Positions 1-7,121 of a stretch of DNA of 13,159 bases are shown one piece after another. Below the pieces are notes generated by a model. It was given only the letters and a program-made list of their open reading frames with translations, did not search any database and had not been told where the DNA came from. The position numbers and the translations under genes were made by a program. The first letter of the stretch is position 1, and every line of letters begins with the position of its first letter. Origin of the DNA: an uncultured Clostridia bacterium (GTDB lineage Bacteria > Bacillota > Clostridia > TANB77 > CAG-508); contig CANQES010000035.1 of NCBI GenBank assembly GCA_947595555.1, forward strand, positions 1-13,159, given 5' to 3'.

Positions 1-291
1 TATGAATGGACAGATATGTATGACAGAATGGCAAAAGAAGCAAAAGAAGAAGGATTTGACCATATTGCATATCTTTTTGAAGCGGTAGGACAAATTGAAA
101 AAGAGCATGAAGAAAGATATAAGAAACTATTAGAAAATGTTGAAAATGGTTTAGTATTTAGCCGTGATGGAGACAAGATATGGAAATGTAGAAACTGTGG
201 ACATATAGTAATTGGAAAAGAAGCACCTGAAATTTGCCCAGTATGTAATCATCCAAGAGCATACTTTGAAATTAAAGCAGAAAATTATTAG
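1..291 (+). CDS. Rubrerythrin, C-terminal part (5' end outside window)
   Basis: The frame is open from base 1, so the true start lies upstream; the internal ATG at 16 is not the start. The visible 96 residues hold the end of the ferritin-like diiron four-helix domain (an EKEHEERY-type helix carrying Glu/His metal ligands) followed by a C-terminal rubredoxin-like domain. That domain has two Cys pairs, CRNC and CPVC, which bind a single Fe, and the usual family ending PRAYFE. Rubrerythrins are cytoplasmic NADH-linked peroxidases that detoxify H2O2 in anaerobes. The CDS is followed directly by a large inverted repeat that could end its transcript. Family assignment is firm from the paired Cys motifs and helix sequence; the exact paralogue cannot be told from a fragment. 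Confidence 0.93.
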   Translation, partial: YEWTDMYDRMAKEAKEEGFDHIAYLFEAVGQIEKEHEERYKKLLENVENGLVFSRDGDKIWKCRNCGHIVIGKEAPEICPVCNHPRAYFEIKAENY

Positions 292-307
292 AAAAATTAA
301 GAGAGAA

Positions 308-437
308 GGATTCGGGAAGGAAGGATTTGGGGACGGCCCCATAATCCTTATTTTTTATTTTAAAAATATTTATATGGTTATCTTAATAAAAAAATGAGGA
401 TTATGGGGCCGTCCCCAAATCCTTCCTTCCCGAATCC
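308..437. repeat. REP-like inverted-repeat element with 41-bp perfect arms
   Basis: Bases 308-348 are the exact reverse complement of 397-437 (41 of 41). The A/T-rich centre pairs for about another 8 bp (349-356 with 389-396, one G-T), leaving a loop near 357-388. Each arm is also an imperfect palindrome by itself: in 321-349 the half AAGGATTTGGGG faces CCCCATAATCCTT around ACGG. The element is therefore two REP-like units in inverted orientation, like a BIME pair. The G/C-rich core (GGGGACGGCCCC) is far from the local base composition, which points to a mobile or amplified repeat. It lies between the rubrerythrin stop and the rsmE ribosome binding site and would fold very stably in RNA, so it could also act as a bidirectional terminator or mRNA stabiliser. 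Copy number cannot be judged here. Confidence 0.85.
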
Positions 438-468
438 GTTCAAAATTTTTAAGGAGAGAAAGTAAATT

Positions 469-1215
469 ATGCCAAAGTTTTTTGTAAAGAATCAAGATAT
501 AAATAGTAAGGACATAAAAATAATAGGTGAAGATGTAAATCATATAAAAAATGTATTAAGAAAAAAAGTGGGCGATAAAATAACGATTTGTGATGTTGAT
601 AATTCAAAGGACTACTTGTGTGATATTGTGATGCTAGAAAAAGAGATGATTATATGTAATAAAATAGAAGAGTTAGAAAGTGATGCAGAATCAAATATTA
701 AAGTGACAATTTTTCAAGGTTTACCAAAGGCAGATAAAATGGAACTAATAATTCAAAAAGCGGTAGAGCTTGGAGTGAATGATATTACGCCAGTAGAAAT
801 GAAAAGATGTGTTGTCAAGTTAGATGATAAAGATAAGAAAAAGAAGGTAGAAAGATGGCAGAAGATTGCAGAAGTGGCAGCTAAACAGAGTGGACGAAAT
901 ATAATTCCTAAAATAAATCAGGTAGATTCTGTAAAAAACATTTGTAATTTATGCTCAAAATATGATATAGTAATAGTGACATATGAAAATGAGAAATTTA
1001 ATAAATTAAAACAGGAAATAGAAAAATTGAAATTAAAGCGAGAGGACATTTTGAAAATAGCTGTTTTAATAGGACCAGAAGGTGGAATTGAAGAATCAGA
1101 AGTTAAAATGCTAAAAGAAAGTGGAGCGAAGGTTGTAACTTTAGGACATAGAATATTAAGAACAGAGACGGTAGCATTAAATGTATTGAGTATTATAATG
1201 TATGAATTTGAATGA
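469..1215 (+). CDS. rsmE: 16S rRNA (uracil(1498)-N3)-methyltransferase RsmE
   Basis: The 248-aa protein has the usual RsmE length. It is predicted to methylate N3 of U1498 in helix 44 of 16S rRNA on the 30S subunit, using S-adenosylmethionine. An N-terminal PUA-like domain (about 1-70, with the DVNHIKNVLR stretch) is followed by a SPOUT trefoil-knot domain. The knot motifs are clear: KADKMELIIQKAVELGV (87-103), GPEGG at 202-206 and LGHRILRTETVALNVL at 225-240, which together form the SAM pocket. The start is supported by AAGGAG at 451-456. The gene lies just downstream of the inverted-repeat element and about 24 bp before a membrane-protein gene in the same direction. In many Firmicutes rsmE follows prmA; that neighbour is absent here. 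Confidence 0.95.
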   Translation: MPKFFVKNQDINSKDIKIIGEDVNHIKNVLRKKVGDKITICDVDNSKDYLCDIVMLEKEMIICNKIEELESDAESNIKVTIFQGLPKADKMELIIQKAVELGVNDITPVEMKRCVVKLDDKDKKKKVERWQKIAEVAAKQSGRNIIPKINQVDSVKNICNLCSKYDIVIVTYENEKFNKLKQEIEKLKLKREDILKIAVLIGPEGGIEESEVKMLKESGAKVVTLGHRILRTETVALNVLSIIMYEFE

Positions 1216-1239
1216 ATTAGCTGAAAGGATTGATATAAA

Positions 1240-1989
1240 ATGGAAAAAATAGATGTCAAAAAAAGCAAAATGCCAAAAGAAATGTCGCAGGACTTACTAA
1301 AGAAGATGTTGGGAAATATACTAAAGGCTGTAGGAATTATGTCATATTTTCTTATTTTGAATTTAGCTTATTCTAGTATGAAATTAGAAAGGCTGACAGG
1401 AGATATTGAGGTATTTGCAGGTGTATTTTTAGTAGCTGGAATTGTATTATTAGACATAGCATATAAGAAAGACAACGGAAGTACTGCAATAACAGGAATT
1501 GAGTGTTTAGTATTATCAATACATAGTTTGTTGATTATGCATGTGATAACATTATTTAAATATGACTTTAGATATTATTTATTAACTTCTGCTTATATTT
1601 TTTCTATTTATTATGTATTAAAAGATATTGTTATATATACAAAAGGAAGAAGAGATTATTTAAAAAGTTTAAGTGATATTGCTGATATTGTAAAAAAAGA
1701 AGAACCAGCTAAGAAGGAAGCAACAAAGAAATATGAAGAAGAAGTAAAAGAAGATGATATAAAAGAAACAGTCAAAAAAGAAAGAAAAACTAAAACTAAA
1801 AAAGTACAAGAGACCAAAAATGATAAAAACAAAACGAAAAAGAAAAAAACAGAAAAAGGCGAAACAGCCAAAAAAGAAACAAAAGTAAGTAAGACGAAGA
1901 GTAAAACGACAAAGAAGGAAGAAGAAAAGGCACCAGAAAAGAAAAAAAGAGGAAGACCAAAAAAAGAAGAGGTAGTTAAAAATGATTAA
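1240..1989 (+). CDS. Membrane protein with long Lys/Glu-rich, AT-hook-like C-terminal tail
   Basis: I do not recognise a named family. The 249-aa protein has two parts. Residues 1-140 hold about four hydrophobic segments (roughly 29-46, 56-75, 84-105 and 111-133) separated by short polar loops, so it is probably an integral membrane protein. Residues 150-249 are a low-complexity tail very rich in Lys, Glu and Thr, predicted to be disordered or charged-helical. It ends in KKKRGRPKKEE (234-244), whose RGRPKK core resembles a DNA minor-groove AT-hook. By positive-inside reasoning the basic tail should be cytoplasmic, where it could touch nucleic acid or the ribosome; this is inference. AAAGG at 1224-1228 precedes the ATG. 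Its stop overlaps the yicC start by 8 nt, indicating translational coupling in the same operon. Confidence 0.8.
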   Translation: MEKIDVKKSKMPKEMSQDLLKKMLGNILKAVGIMSYFLILNLAYSSMKLERLTGDIEVFAGVFLVAGIVLLDIAYKKDNGSTAITGIECLVLSIHSLLIMHVITLFKYDFRYYLLTSAYIFSIYYVLKDIVIYTKGRRDYLKSLSDIADIVKKEEPAKKEATKKYEEEVKEDDIKETVKKERKTKTKKVQETKNDKNKTKKKKTEKGETAKKETKVSKTKSKTTKKEEEKAPEKKKRGRPKKEEVVKND

Positions 1990-2857
1990 AAGCATGACAG
2001 GGTATGGCAAAGCCAGCAAAACTGAAAATGAAAGAGAATATCAAGTAGAAATAAAAAGTGTTAATCATAGATATTTAGACATATCTATAAAAATGCCAAG
2101 AGTTTTAAGCTATTTAGAAGAAGAAGTAAAAAAGGAAATTGCTTCACAAATAAAAAGAGGAAAAGTTGATGTATTTATTACATTTGAAAACAGTTCAGTA
2201 GAAGGAAGAAACATAAAAATAAACACAGAGATAGCTAAAATTTATGTTGATGAATTAAAAAAATTGGCAGAGCAAGAAAATATTTTAGCAAACATAGAAG
2301 TGACAGACATTGCAAAATTTCCAGATGTTTTAAGAATCCAAAATAATGAAGAAGATGAAAAAATTAAGCAAGAATTATTAGAAACAGTCAAAAATGCTAC
2401 AATGACATTAATACAAATGAGAGAAACTGAAGGTCATAAAGTAGCAGAAGATTTGAGCAATAGAGTAAACACAATTCAAAATAAAATAAAAGAAATATCT
2501 TTACTTTCTACTGGACTTATTGAAGAATATGTAGTAAAATTAGAAGGAAGAATAAAAGAATTTTTAAAAAATCAAGACATTGATGAAACAAGATTAGCAC
2601 AAGAAGTAGTTATATATGCAGATAAATGTTCTATTGAAGAAGAAGTAACTAGATTAAATAGTCATATATCACAATTTAAAAAACTTTTAAATTCAGAAGA
2701 GGCAATTGGAAAAAAGCTTGATTTTATAATTCAAGAAATGAATCGTGAAGCTAATACAATTGGTTCAAAAGCAAACAATTTAGACATTACAAATGGTGTA
2801 ATTGATATTAAAACAGAAATAGAAAACATTAGAGAGCAAATACAAAATATCGAATAA
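1982..2857 (+). CDS. yicC: YicC/YloC family endoribonuclease
   Basis: The 291-aa protein is full length for the family (B. subtilis YloC, E. coli YicC). It begins with the diagnostic MIKSMTGYG and the NHRYLDI stretch (28-34) of the YicC N-terminal domain. It ends in the DUF1732 C-terminal domain with EMNREANTIGSKAN (252-265), the hallmark acidic/basic patch. E. coli YicC is an endoribonuclease linked to small-RNA turnover, so a cytoplasmic RNase role is likely. The ATG lies inside the last codons of the upstream gene (8-nt overlap) with only a weak GAGG upstream, so initiation is probably coupled. The gene is followed by remA 12 nt later, the same yloC-remA order as in Bacillus. Confidence 0.93.
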   Translation: MIKSMTGYGKASKTENEREYQVEIKSVNHRYLDISIKMPRVLSYLEEEVKKEIASQIKRGKVDVFITFENSSVEGRNIKINTEIAKIYVDELKKLAEQENILANIEVTDIAKFPDVLRIQNNEEDEKIKQELLETVKNATMTLIQMRETEGHKVAEDLSNRVNTIQNKIKEISLLSTGLIEEYVVKLEGRIKEFLKNQDIDETRLAQEVVIYADKCSIEEEVTRLNSHISQFKKLLNSEEAIGKKLDFIIQEMNREANTIGSKANNLDITNGVIDIKTEIENIREQIQNIE

Positions 2858-2869
2858 GGAGTTGATGAT

Positions 2870-3121
2870 ATGCAATTAGTAAATATTGGTTTTGGAAACA
2901 TTGTTTCAGCTGAAAGAATAGTGGCAATTGTAAGTCCAGAATCGGCACCAATAAAAAGAATGGTGCAAGAAGCAAAAGACAACAAAACAGCAGTAGATGC
3001 TACATATGGAAGAAGAACAAGAGCTGTATTAATTATGGATTCAGGACATATTATATTATCAGCAGTTCAACCAGAAACAGTTGGAGGCAGAATTGATAAA
3101 ACAATGTCACAAGAAGATTAA
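2870..3121 (+). CDS. remA: Extracellular matrix regulator RemA (DUF370)
   Basis: The 83-aa protein closely fits RemA/YlzA along its whole length: MQLVNIGFGNIVSAERIVAI at the start, then SPESAPIKRM, and a GRRTRAVLIMDSGHIILSA-like core. In Bacillus subtilis RemA forms ring-shaped oligomers that bind DNA through repeated arginines and activate matrix and osmoprotectant genes. In Clostridia the protein is conserved but its targets are mostly unknown, so matrix regulation is only inferred. AAGGAG (2856-2861) overlaps the yicC stop codon and fixes the start. The gene lies between yicC and rpoZ in the same direction, with about 34 bp before rpoZ. Confidence 0.95.
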   Translation: MQLVNIGFGNIVSAERIVAIVSPESAPIKRMVQEAKDNKTAVDATYGRRTRAVLIMDSGHIILSAVQPETVGGRIDKTMSQED

Positions 3122-3155
3122 AATTAAGCATAAATAAGAAAGGAATGATAAGAAA

Positions 3156-3344
3156 ATGATAGTAAAACCAACAGTTGCACAATTATTACAAAAGGCAGAA
3201 AACAGATATGAATTAGTAATTGCAACAGCTAGAAGAGCAAGACAAATAGCTGCTGGAGATGAAACAAAAACAAAAGTAAAAGAAGAATCACCAGTAACCT
3301 TAGCAGCAAATGAAATAGCAGAAGGGAAGGTAACTATATGTTAG
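3156..3344 (+). CDS. rpoZ: DNA-directed RNA polymerase omega subunit
   Basis: This short 62-aa protein has the conserved omega core: PTVAQLLQKAENRYELVIATARRARQIAAG. This helical segment clamps the C-terminal tail of beta-prime and helps assemble RNA polymerase. Length is typical for Clostridia. AAAGGA about 15 nt upstream acts as the ribosome binding site. The final codons overlap the gmk start by 7 nt, so the two are translationally coupled. In Bacillus the order is gmk-rpoZ; here rpoZ comes first. Confidence 0.93.
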   Translation: MIVKPTVAQLLQKAENRYELVIATARRARQIAAGDETKTKVKEESPVTLAANEIAEGKVTIC

Positions 3345-3910
3345 TCATATTGTCTGGTGTAGCAGGTGCTGGAAAAGACACAATAAAGAAAGAATTAATA
3401 AAAAGGATGGAACAAGTAGAATCACTTCCATCTTTTACTTCAAGACCAATGAGAGAAGGCGACATAGCAGGACAAACTTATAATTTTGTCAGCAGAGAAG
3501 AATTTGAAGAAATGATTAAGCGAGAAGAATTTTATGAGTATGATATTCATCATAATCAATATTATGGGACATCTAAAAAATTGTTAAATGAAAAAGTTAG
3601 AAGCGGAAAAATAATAGTAAAAGATATTGATGTTAATGGTACAGAACATCTAAAAGAATTACTAAAAAATGATACTAAAATAGTTACTATTTTTTTAAGA
3701 GTACCAAAGGAAGAATTAAAGAGAAGACTTGAAGCTAGAATAGACAAGCCAAGTCCAGCAGAGGTTATTTTAAGATTAAATAGATTTGACTATGAGGAAT
3801 CTAAAATTAACTTATATGATTATGTATTAAAAAACGATGACTTAGAAAAAACGGTACAAATAGTAATGACAATTATAGAAAATGAACAAAGAATGGAAAA
3901 ACAAAGCTGA
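3338..3910 (+). CDS. gmk: Guanylate kinase (divergent P-loop)
   Basis: The 190-aa protein has the length and fold order of guanylate kinase, which converts GMP/dGMP and ATP to GDP/dGDP and ADP. The P-loop is SGVAGAGKDT (6-15). The GMP-binding segment is SFTSRPMREGD (32-42), with Tyr48, the YYGTS stretch (75-79) and IDVNG (97-101). The C-terminal DYVLKNDDLEKTV matches the family's usual DYVVVNDDL. It is more divergent than usual: the P-loop has Asp after GK where Gly or Ser is normal (GPSGxGKGT/ST), and the IDxQG Gln is Asn. Position between rpoZ (7-nt overlap) and priA (TGATG, 1-nt overlap) is the classic gmk locus, which supports the call. AAGGGAAGG just upstream serves as the ribosome binding site. 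Confidence 0.85.
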   Translation: MLVILSGVAGAGKDTIKKELIKRMEQVESLPSFTSRPMREGDIAGQTYNFVSREEFEEMIKREEFYEYDIHHNQYYGTSKKLLNEKVRSGKIIVKDIDVNGTEHLKELLKNDTKIVTIFLRVPKEELKRRLEARIDKPSPAEVILRLNRFDYEESKINLYDYVLKNDDLEKTVQIVMTIIENEQRMEKQS

Positions 3911-6170
3911 TGATAGCAGAAGTAATTATAAATAGAACTGCAAAGAAATTAAATAGAACTTTTGATTATCATGTCCCAACTGAATTGGAGGGACTTATTT
4001 TTGTAGGAAGTAAAATATTAGTACCATTTGGAAAAGGTGAGAAACTAGAAGAAGCCTTTGTAGTTGGACTAAAAGAAAAAACCAATTATGAAAATGAACT
4101 AAAGGACATTGCAAAAATAGAGGAACAACTAAAAGACGAACAAATTAAATTAGCAGAATGGATGTCAGAACGTTATTTTTGCAATATATCAGACTGTATA
4201 AAATTGATGTTGACCCCTGGAACAAGAACAAAAAACAAAGAAAATAGGACACAAGATAGAACAGCTAGACGTGTTTATTTAGCAAAAGATATTGAAGAGA
4301 TAGAATTTGACATAGAAACAAAAAGAATAAAATCAGAGAAACAAAGAAAAATAATCAATTTTATACGTGACAATGAAGGTGTAACTATACCAGACATTGA
4401 TATGTTTATTGATAATTCAAGAGCAAGTGTTAATACACTTGTTAAAAATGGATATCTGGACATAGTAGAAGAAAAAATAGAAAGGAATCCATTACAAAAT
4501 AAAGATATAGAAGTAATCCAAAAAAAAGAAAAAAGCGAAAAATTAGTATTAACAGAAGAACAACAGAATGCTTATCAACAAATAGCTCAGACAATAGATG
4601 ATAATAAATATGAGTCTTTTCTATTATATGGTGTAACAGGTTCAGGAAAAACAGAAGTCTATTTGCAATTAATACAGAAGGCAATAGAACAAAGCAAAAC
4701 AGCAATACTATTAGTTCCAGAAATATCTTTGACTCCGCAAATGTTGGATCGTTTTATTGCTCGCTTTGGAAAAGAAAAAATTGCTGTTTTACATAGTAAA
4801 TTATCAATAGGCGAAAGACATGATGAATGGGAAAAAATAAGGGAAAATAGAGCAAACATTGTAATAGGAGCAAGATCTGCAATATTTGCACCAATGGAAA
4901 ATATAGGAATTATTATTATTGACGAAGAGCATGATAGTTCTTATAAATCAGAATCAAATCCTAAATATGATACTAAAGAAGTGGCAAAGCAAATAGCAAA
5001 ACAAAATAAATGCCCATTGCTATTGGGAAGTGCAACTCCAGATATGAGAACATATTATGATACAATAAAAGGAAAAATAAAACTATTAACTCTAACAAAA
5101 AGGGCGAATGCATCTTCACTACCAACAGTTCAAGTAATAGATTTAAAACAGGAATTGGTAAATCGGAAACCGTTCTATGTTGAGTATGGACTTATATAAT
5201 GCAATAGAAAACAATTTAAAACAACAAAGGCAGACAATTTTGTTTTTAAACAGAAGAGGATATTCTACTTTTATTATGTGCAGGAATTGTGGATATACTG
5301 TAAAATGTAAGAACTGCAATATAAGTATGACATATCATAGTTACGAAAGAAAATTAAAATGTCATTATTGTGGATATGAAGAAGAAGTTGTAACAATATG
5401 CCCAGAATGTCATAGTGATAAAATACGCTATTTTGGTACTGGAACACAAAAATTAGAGCAGGAAATTCATAAACAATTTCCAACGGCTAAAACAATTAGA
5501 ATGGATGTTGATACAGTAACGAAAAAAAATTCTCATGAAAAAATATTAAATCAATTCAAAAATGAAAATTTAGACATTCTAATTGGGACGCAAATGGTAG
5601 TTAAAGGTCATCATTTTCCAAATGTTACTTTAGTTGGAGTTATAGCGGCTGATAGTTCACTTAATATTGATGATTATAGAGCAAATGAAAGAACATTTCA
5701 AATTTTAACACAAGTAGCACGGACGAGCTGGTAGAGAAAATTTGCCAGGTAGAGTAATAGTTCAAAGCTATAATCCAGAGAATTTTACTATACAGTGTGC
5801 AAAGAGACAAAATTATGAGGAATTTTATGACATAGAAATAGCCTTACGAAAACAGTTGAAATATCCACCATTTTGCGATATAATAGTAGTGAACTTTAAT
5901 AGTTTATTAGAAGATGAAATAAAAAAATCAAGTCAATGGGTGTATGATTATTTAAAAAGCAAGCTAGATGAAAAACAATTCAAAGTCTTTAAACCAATGC
6001 CATCACCAATTGATAAAATACAAAATAGAATACGTTATCGAATTATTATTAAGGGACATATGACAAAAGAAGCAAATGCAATTCTGAATTCATGTTTAAA
6101 AGACATTTATGATAAAGATTTAAAAAGCACAAGAGTTATGGTAGATGTTAATCCTAATAATATGATTTAA
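3910..6170 (+). CDS. priA: Primosomal protein N' (replication restart helicase PriA), encoded in three frames with two +1 shifts
   Basis: PriA is a 3'-5' superfamily 2 helicase that recognises stalled forks and reloads the replisome. Reading 3910-5163, then 5165-5719, then 5721-6167 (skipping C5164 and C5720) gives one 752-aa protein of normal PriA length. In this product, residues 1-105 form the 3' DNA-binding domain, Walker A is GVTGSGKT (241-248), DEEH is at 338-341 and GSATP at 373-377. Eight zinc-binding Cys follow (457, 460, 466, 469, 484, 487, 497, 500), then the GRAGR helicase motif VI from 604 and the C-terminal domain. Without shifting, translation stops at 5197-5199 after 429 residues. 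Both breaks are one extra C before GGA at a conserved glycine. No other damage is visible in any motif, which argues against an ordinary pseudogene. It starts by a 1-nt overlap with gmk and precedes def. Confidence 0.9.
5161..5170 (+). other. Candidate +1 frameshift site 1 in priA (AAT-C-GGA-AAC)
   Basis: The zero frame reads GTA AAT CGG AAA CCG and reaches TAA at 5197-5199, 11 codons after the CGG. Skipping C5164 gives AAT GGA AAC CGT TCT ATG, that is N-G-N-R-S-M-L-S, the segment usually seen as GNRSMLS or similar in PriA just before the zinc region. A purine-rich AGGA lies about 10 nt upstream, but its spacing is unlike the prfB stimulator. The local A-site codon would be CGG. Confidence 0.8.
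5717..5726 (+). other. Candidate +1 frameshift site 2 in priA (GCA-C-GGA-CGA)
   Basis: The zero frame of the middle segment reads GTA GCA CGG ACG AGC TGG TAG, stopping 4 codons after CGG. Skipping C5720 gives GCA GGA CGA GCT GGT AGA, that is QVAGRAGR, helicase motif VI, where the glycine is essentially invariant. The new frame runs open to TAA at 6168-6170. No Shine-Dalgarno-like stimulator is seen upstream. Confidence 0.82.
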
Positions 6171-6192
6171 TAAAGATGGGAGAGGAGTAAAA

Positions 6193-6672
6193 ATGGCAAT
6201 TAGACATTTACGATTAGAAGGAGACGACATATTAAAAAAGAAATCAAGAGAAGTGGATGTAGTTGATGAAAAAATACAAATTCTAATCGATGATATGATA
6301 GAAACAATGCATAAATACAATGGAGTAGGACTTGCGGCAGTACAAGTTGGAGTGTTAAAAAAAGTAATTGTAATTGATTTATATGATGATAATGGCCCTA
6401 TAGTTTTGATTAATCCAGTTATTCTTAAAACAAAAGGAGAACATGAAGTAGATGAAGGATGTTTAAGCTTTCCTAATCAATTTGCAAAAGTAGTAAGACC
6501 AGAAGAAGTAGTTGCAGAATATACTGATAGAGAAGGAAAAAGGATGAGAGTAAAGGCAAAAGAATTATTAGCTCAAGCAATATGCCATGAAGTGGATCAT
6601 CTAAATGGAGAAGTATTTATAGATAAGATTATTCCGGGAACATTGGAATATGTAGAGCCAGAAAAAAACTAA
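6193..6672 (+). CDS. def: Peptide deformylase
   Basis: The 159-aa enzyme removes the formyl group from the N-terminal methionine of nascent chains at the ribosome exit. All three signature motifs are intact: GVGLAAVQ (44-51), EGCLS (88-92) and HEVDH (132-136). Cys90, His132 and His136 are the metal ligands and Glu133 is the catalytic base. A strong ribosome binding site, GGGAGAGGAG, lies just before the ATG. It follows priA by 22 bp, the usual priA-def order, but fmt (methionyl-tRNA formyltransferase) is not next to it as it is in Bacillus; a terminator follows instead. It is probably the last gene of the rsmE-to-def operon. Confidence 0.96.
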   Translation: MAIRHLRLEGDDILKKKSREVDVVDEKIQILIDDMIETMHKYNGVGLAAVQVGVLKKVIVIDLYDDNGPIVLINPVILKTKGEHEVDEGCLSFPNQFAKVVRPEEVVAEYTDREGKRMRVKAKELLAQAICHEVDHLNGEVFIDKIIPGTLEYVEPEKN

Positions 6673-6716
6673 AAAGACATAGAACTTTATTTAAAAGTTC
6701 TATGTCTTTGTAGTTT
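6673..6716 (+). terminator. Hairpin terminator after def
   Basis: A 16-bp perfect stem, 6673-6688 with 6694-6709 (AAAGACATAGAACTTT and its complement), encloses a 5-nt loop directly after the def stop codon. The following T-tract is modest (CTTTGTAGTTT), so termination may be partial, but the position at the end of a long operon supports the role. Confidence 0.75.
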
Positions 6717-6755
6717 CGCATATAAATTAAGTAAAAGAAAATAGGAGGGCAAGAA

Positions 6756-7121
6756 ATGGAAAAAACAGTTATAAATATAGCTAAAGGAGTTGTAATATCC
6801 TTAATAACTACATTTATATTATTATTTATATTTGCCGTAGTACTTACTTATACTGATGTAAGTGAAACTATAATAAATCCTGTAATTATTGTAATAACAG
6901 CAATTAGCATACTAATTGGTAGTTCCATTGGAAATATTAAAATTAAGAAAAATGGATTATTAAATGGAGCATTTATAGGTGGATTTTATATTCTTACGAT
7001 TTATTTAATCTCTAGTATTTTAAATTGGACATTTGGATTAGAATTACAAAGTCTTATCATGATTGCAGTTGGAATGATATTTGGAATTTTAGGTGGAATT
7101 ATAGGAGTTAATAAGAAGTAA
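6756..7121 (+). CDS. TIGR04086-like small membrane protein (four predicted TM helices)
   Basis: The 121-aa hydrophobic protein has about four transmembrane segments (roughly 9-32, 40-58, 66-90 and 98-118). The polar loop GNIKIKKNG and the glycine-rich ending GMIFGILGGIIGVNKK resemble the TIGR04086/DUF3792 (YrzE-like) family of Firmicutes. The function of that family is unknown. A strong AGGAGG lies at 6743-6748. Being after the def terminator, it may have its own promoter; a weak TATAAA at 6721-6726 is the only candidate -10. Its 3' end overlaps the 3' end of the convergent minus-strand gene by 14 nt. The family call is from memory of length and pattern. Confidence 0.72.
   Translation: MEKTVINIAKGVVISLITTFILLFIFAVVLTYTDVSETIINPVIIVITAISILIGSSIGNIKIKKNGLLNGAFIGGFYILTIYLISSILNWTFGLELQSLIMIAVGMIFGILGGIIGVNKK

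Noticed and set aside
212..397. Short plus-strand frame crossing the rubrerythrin end and the inverted repeat
   Set aside because: It overlaps a real gene in another frame and runs through a palindrome; no ribosome binding site.
1656..2019. Minus-strand open frames rich in Phe/Ser/Leu
   Set aside because: They are the antisense shadow of the Lys/Glu-rich tail of the membrane protein; no start signals or family features.
5140..5170. prfB-like Shine-Dalgarno-stimulated frameshift
   Set aside because: AGGA occurs upstream of site 1 only, with the wrong spacing, and nothing comparable precedes the other two sites. There is also no in-frame stop codon at the shift point.
3910..6170. priA as an ordinary pseudogene
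   Set aside because: All helicase and zinc motifs are intact, no stops occur apart from those caused by the two single-C breaks, and both breaks share the same form with recO. Random decay would not give identical events at conserved glycines.
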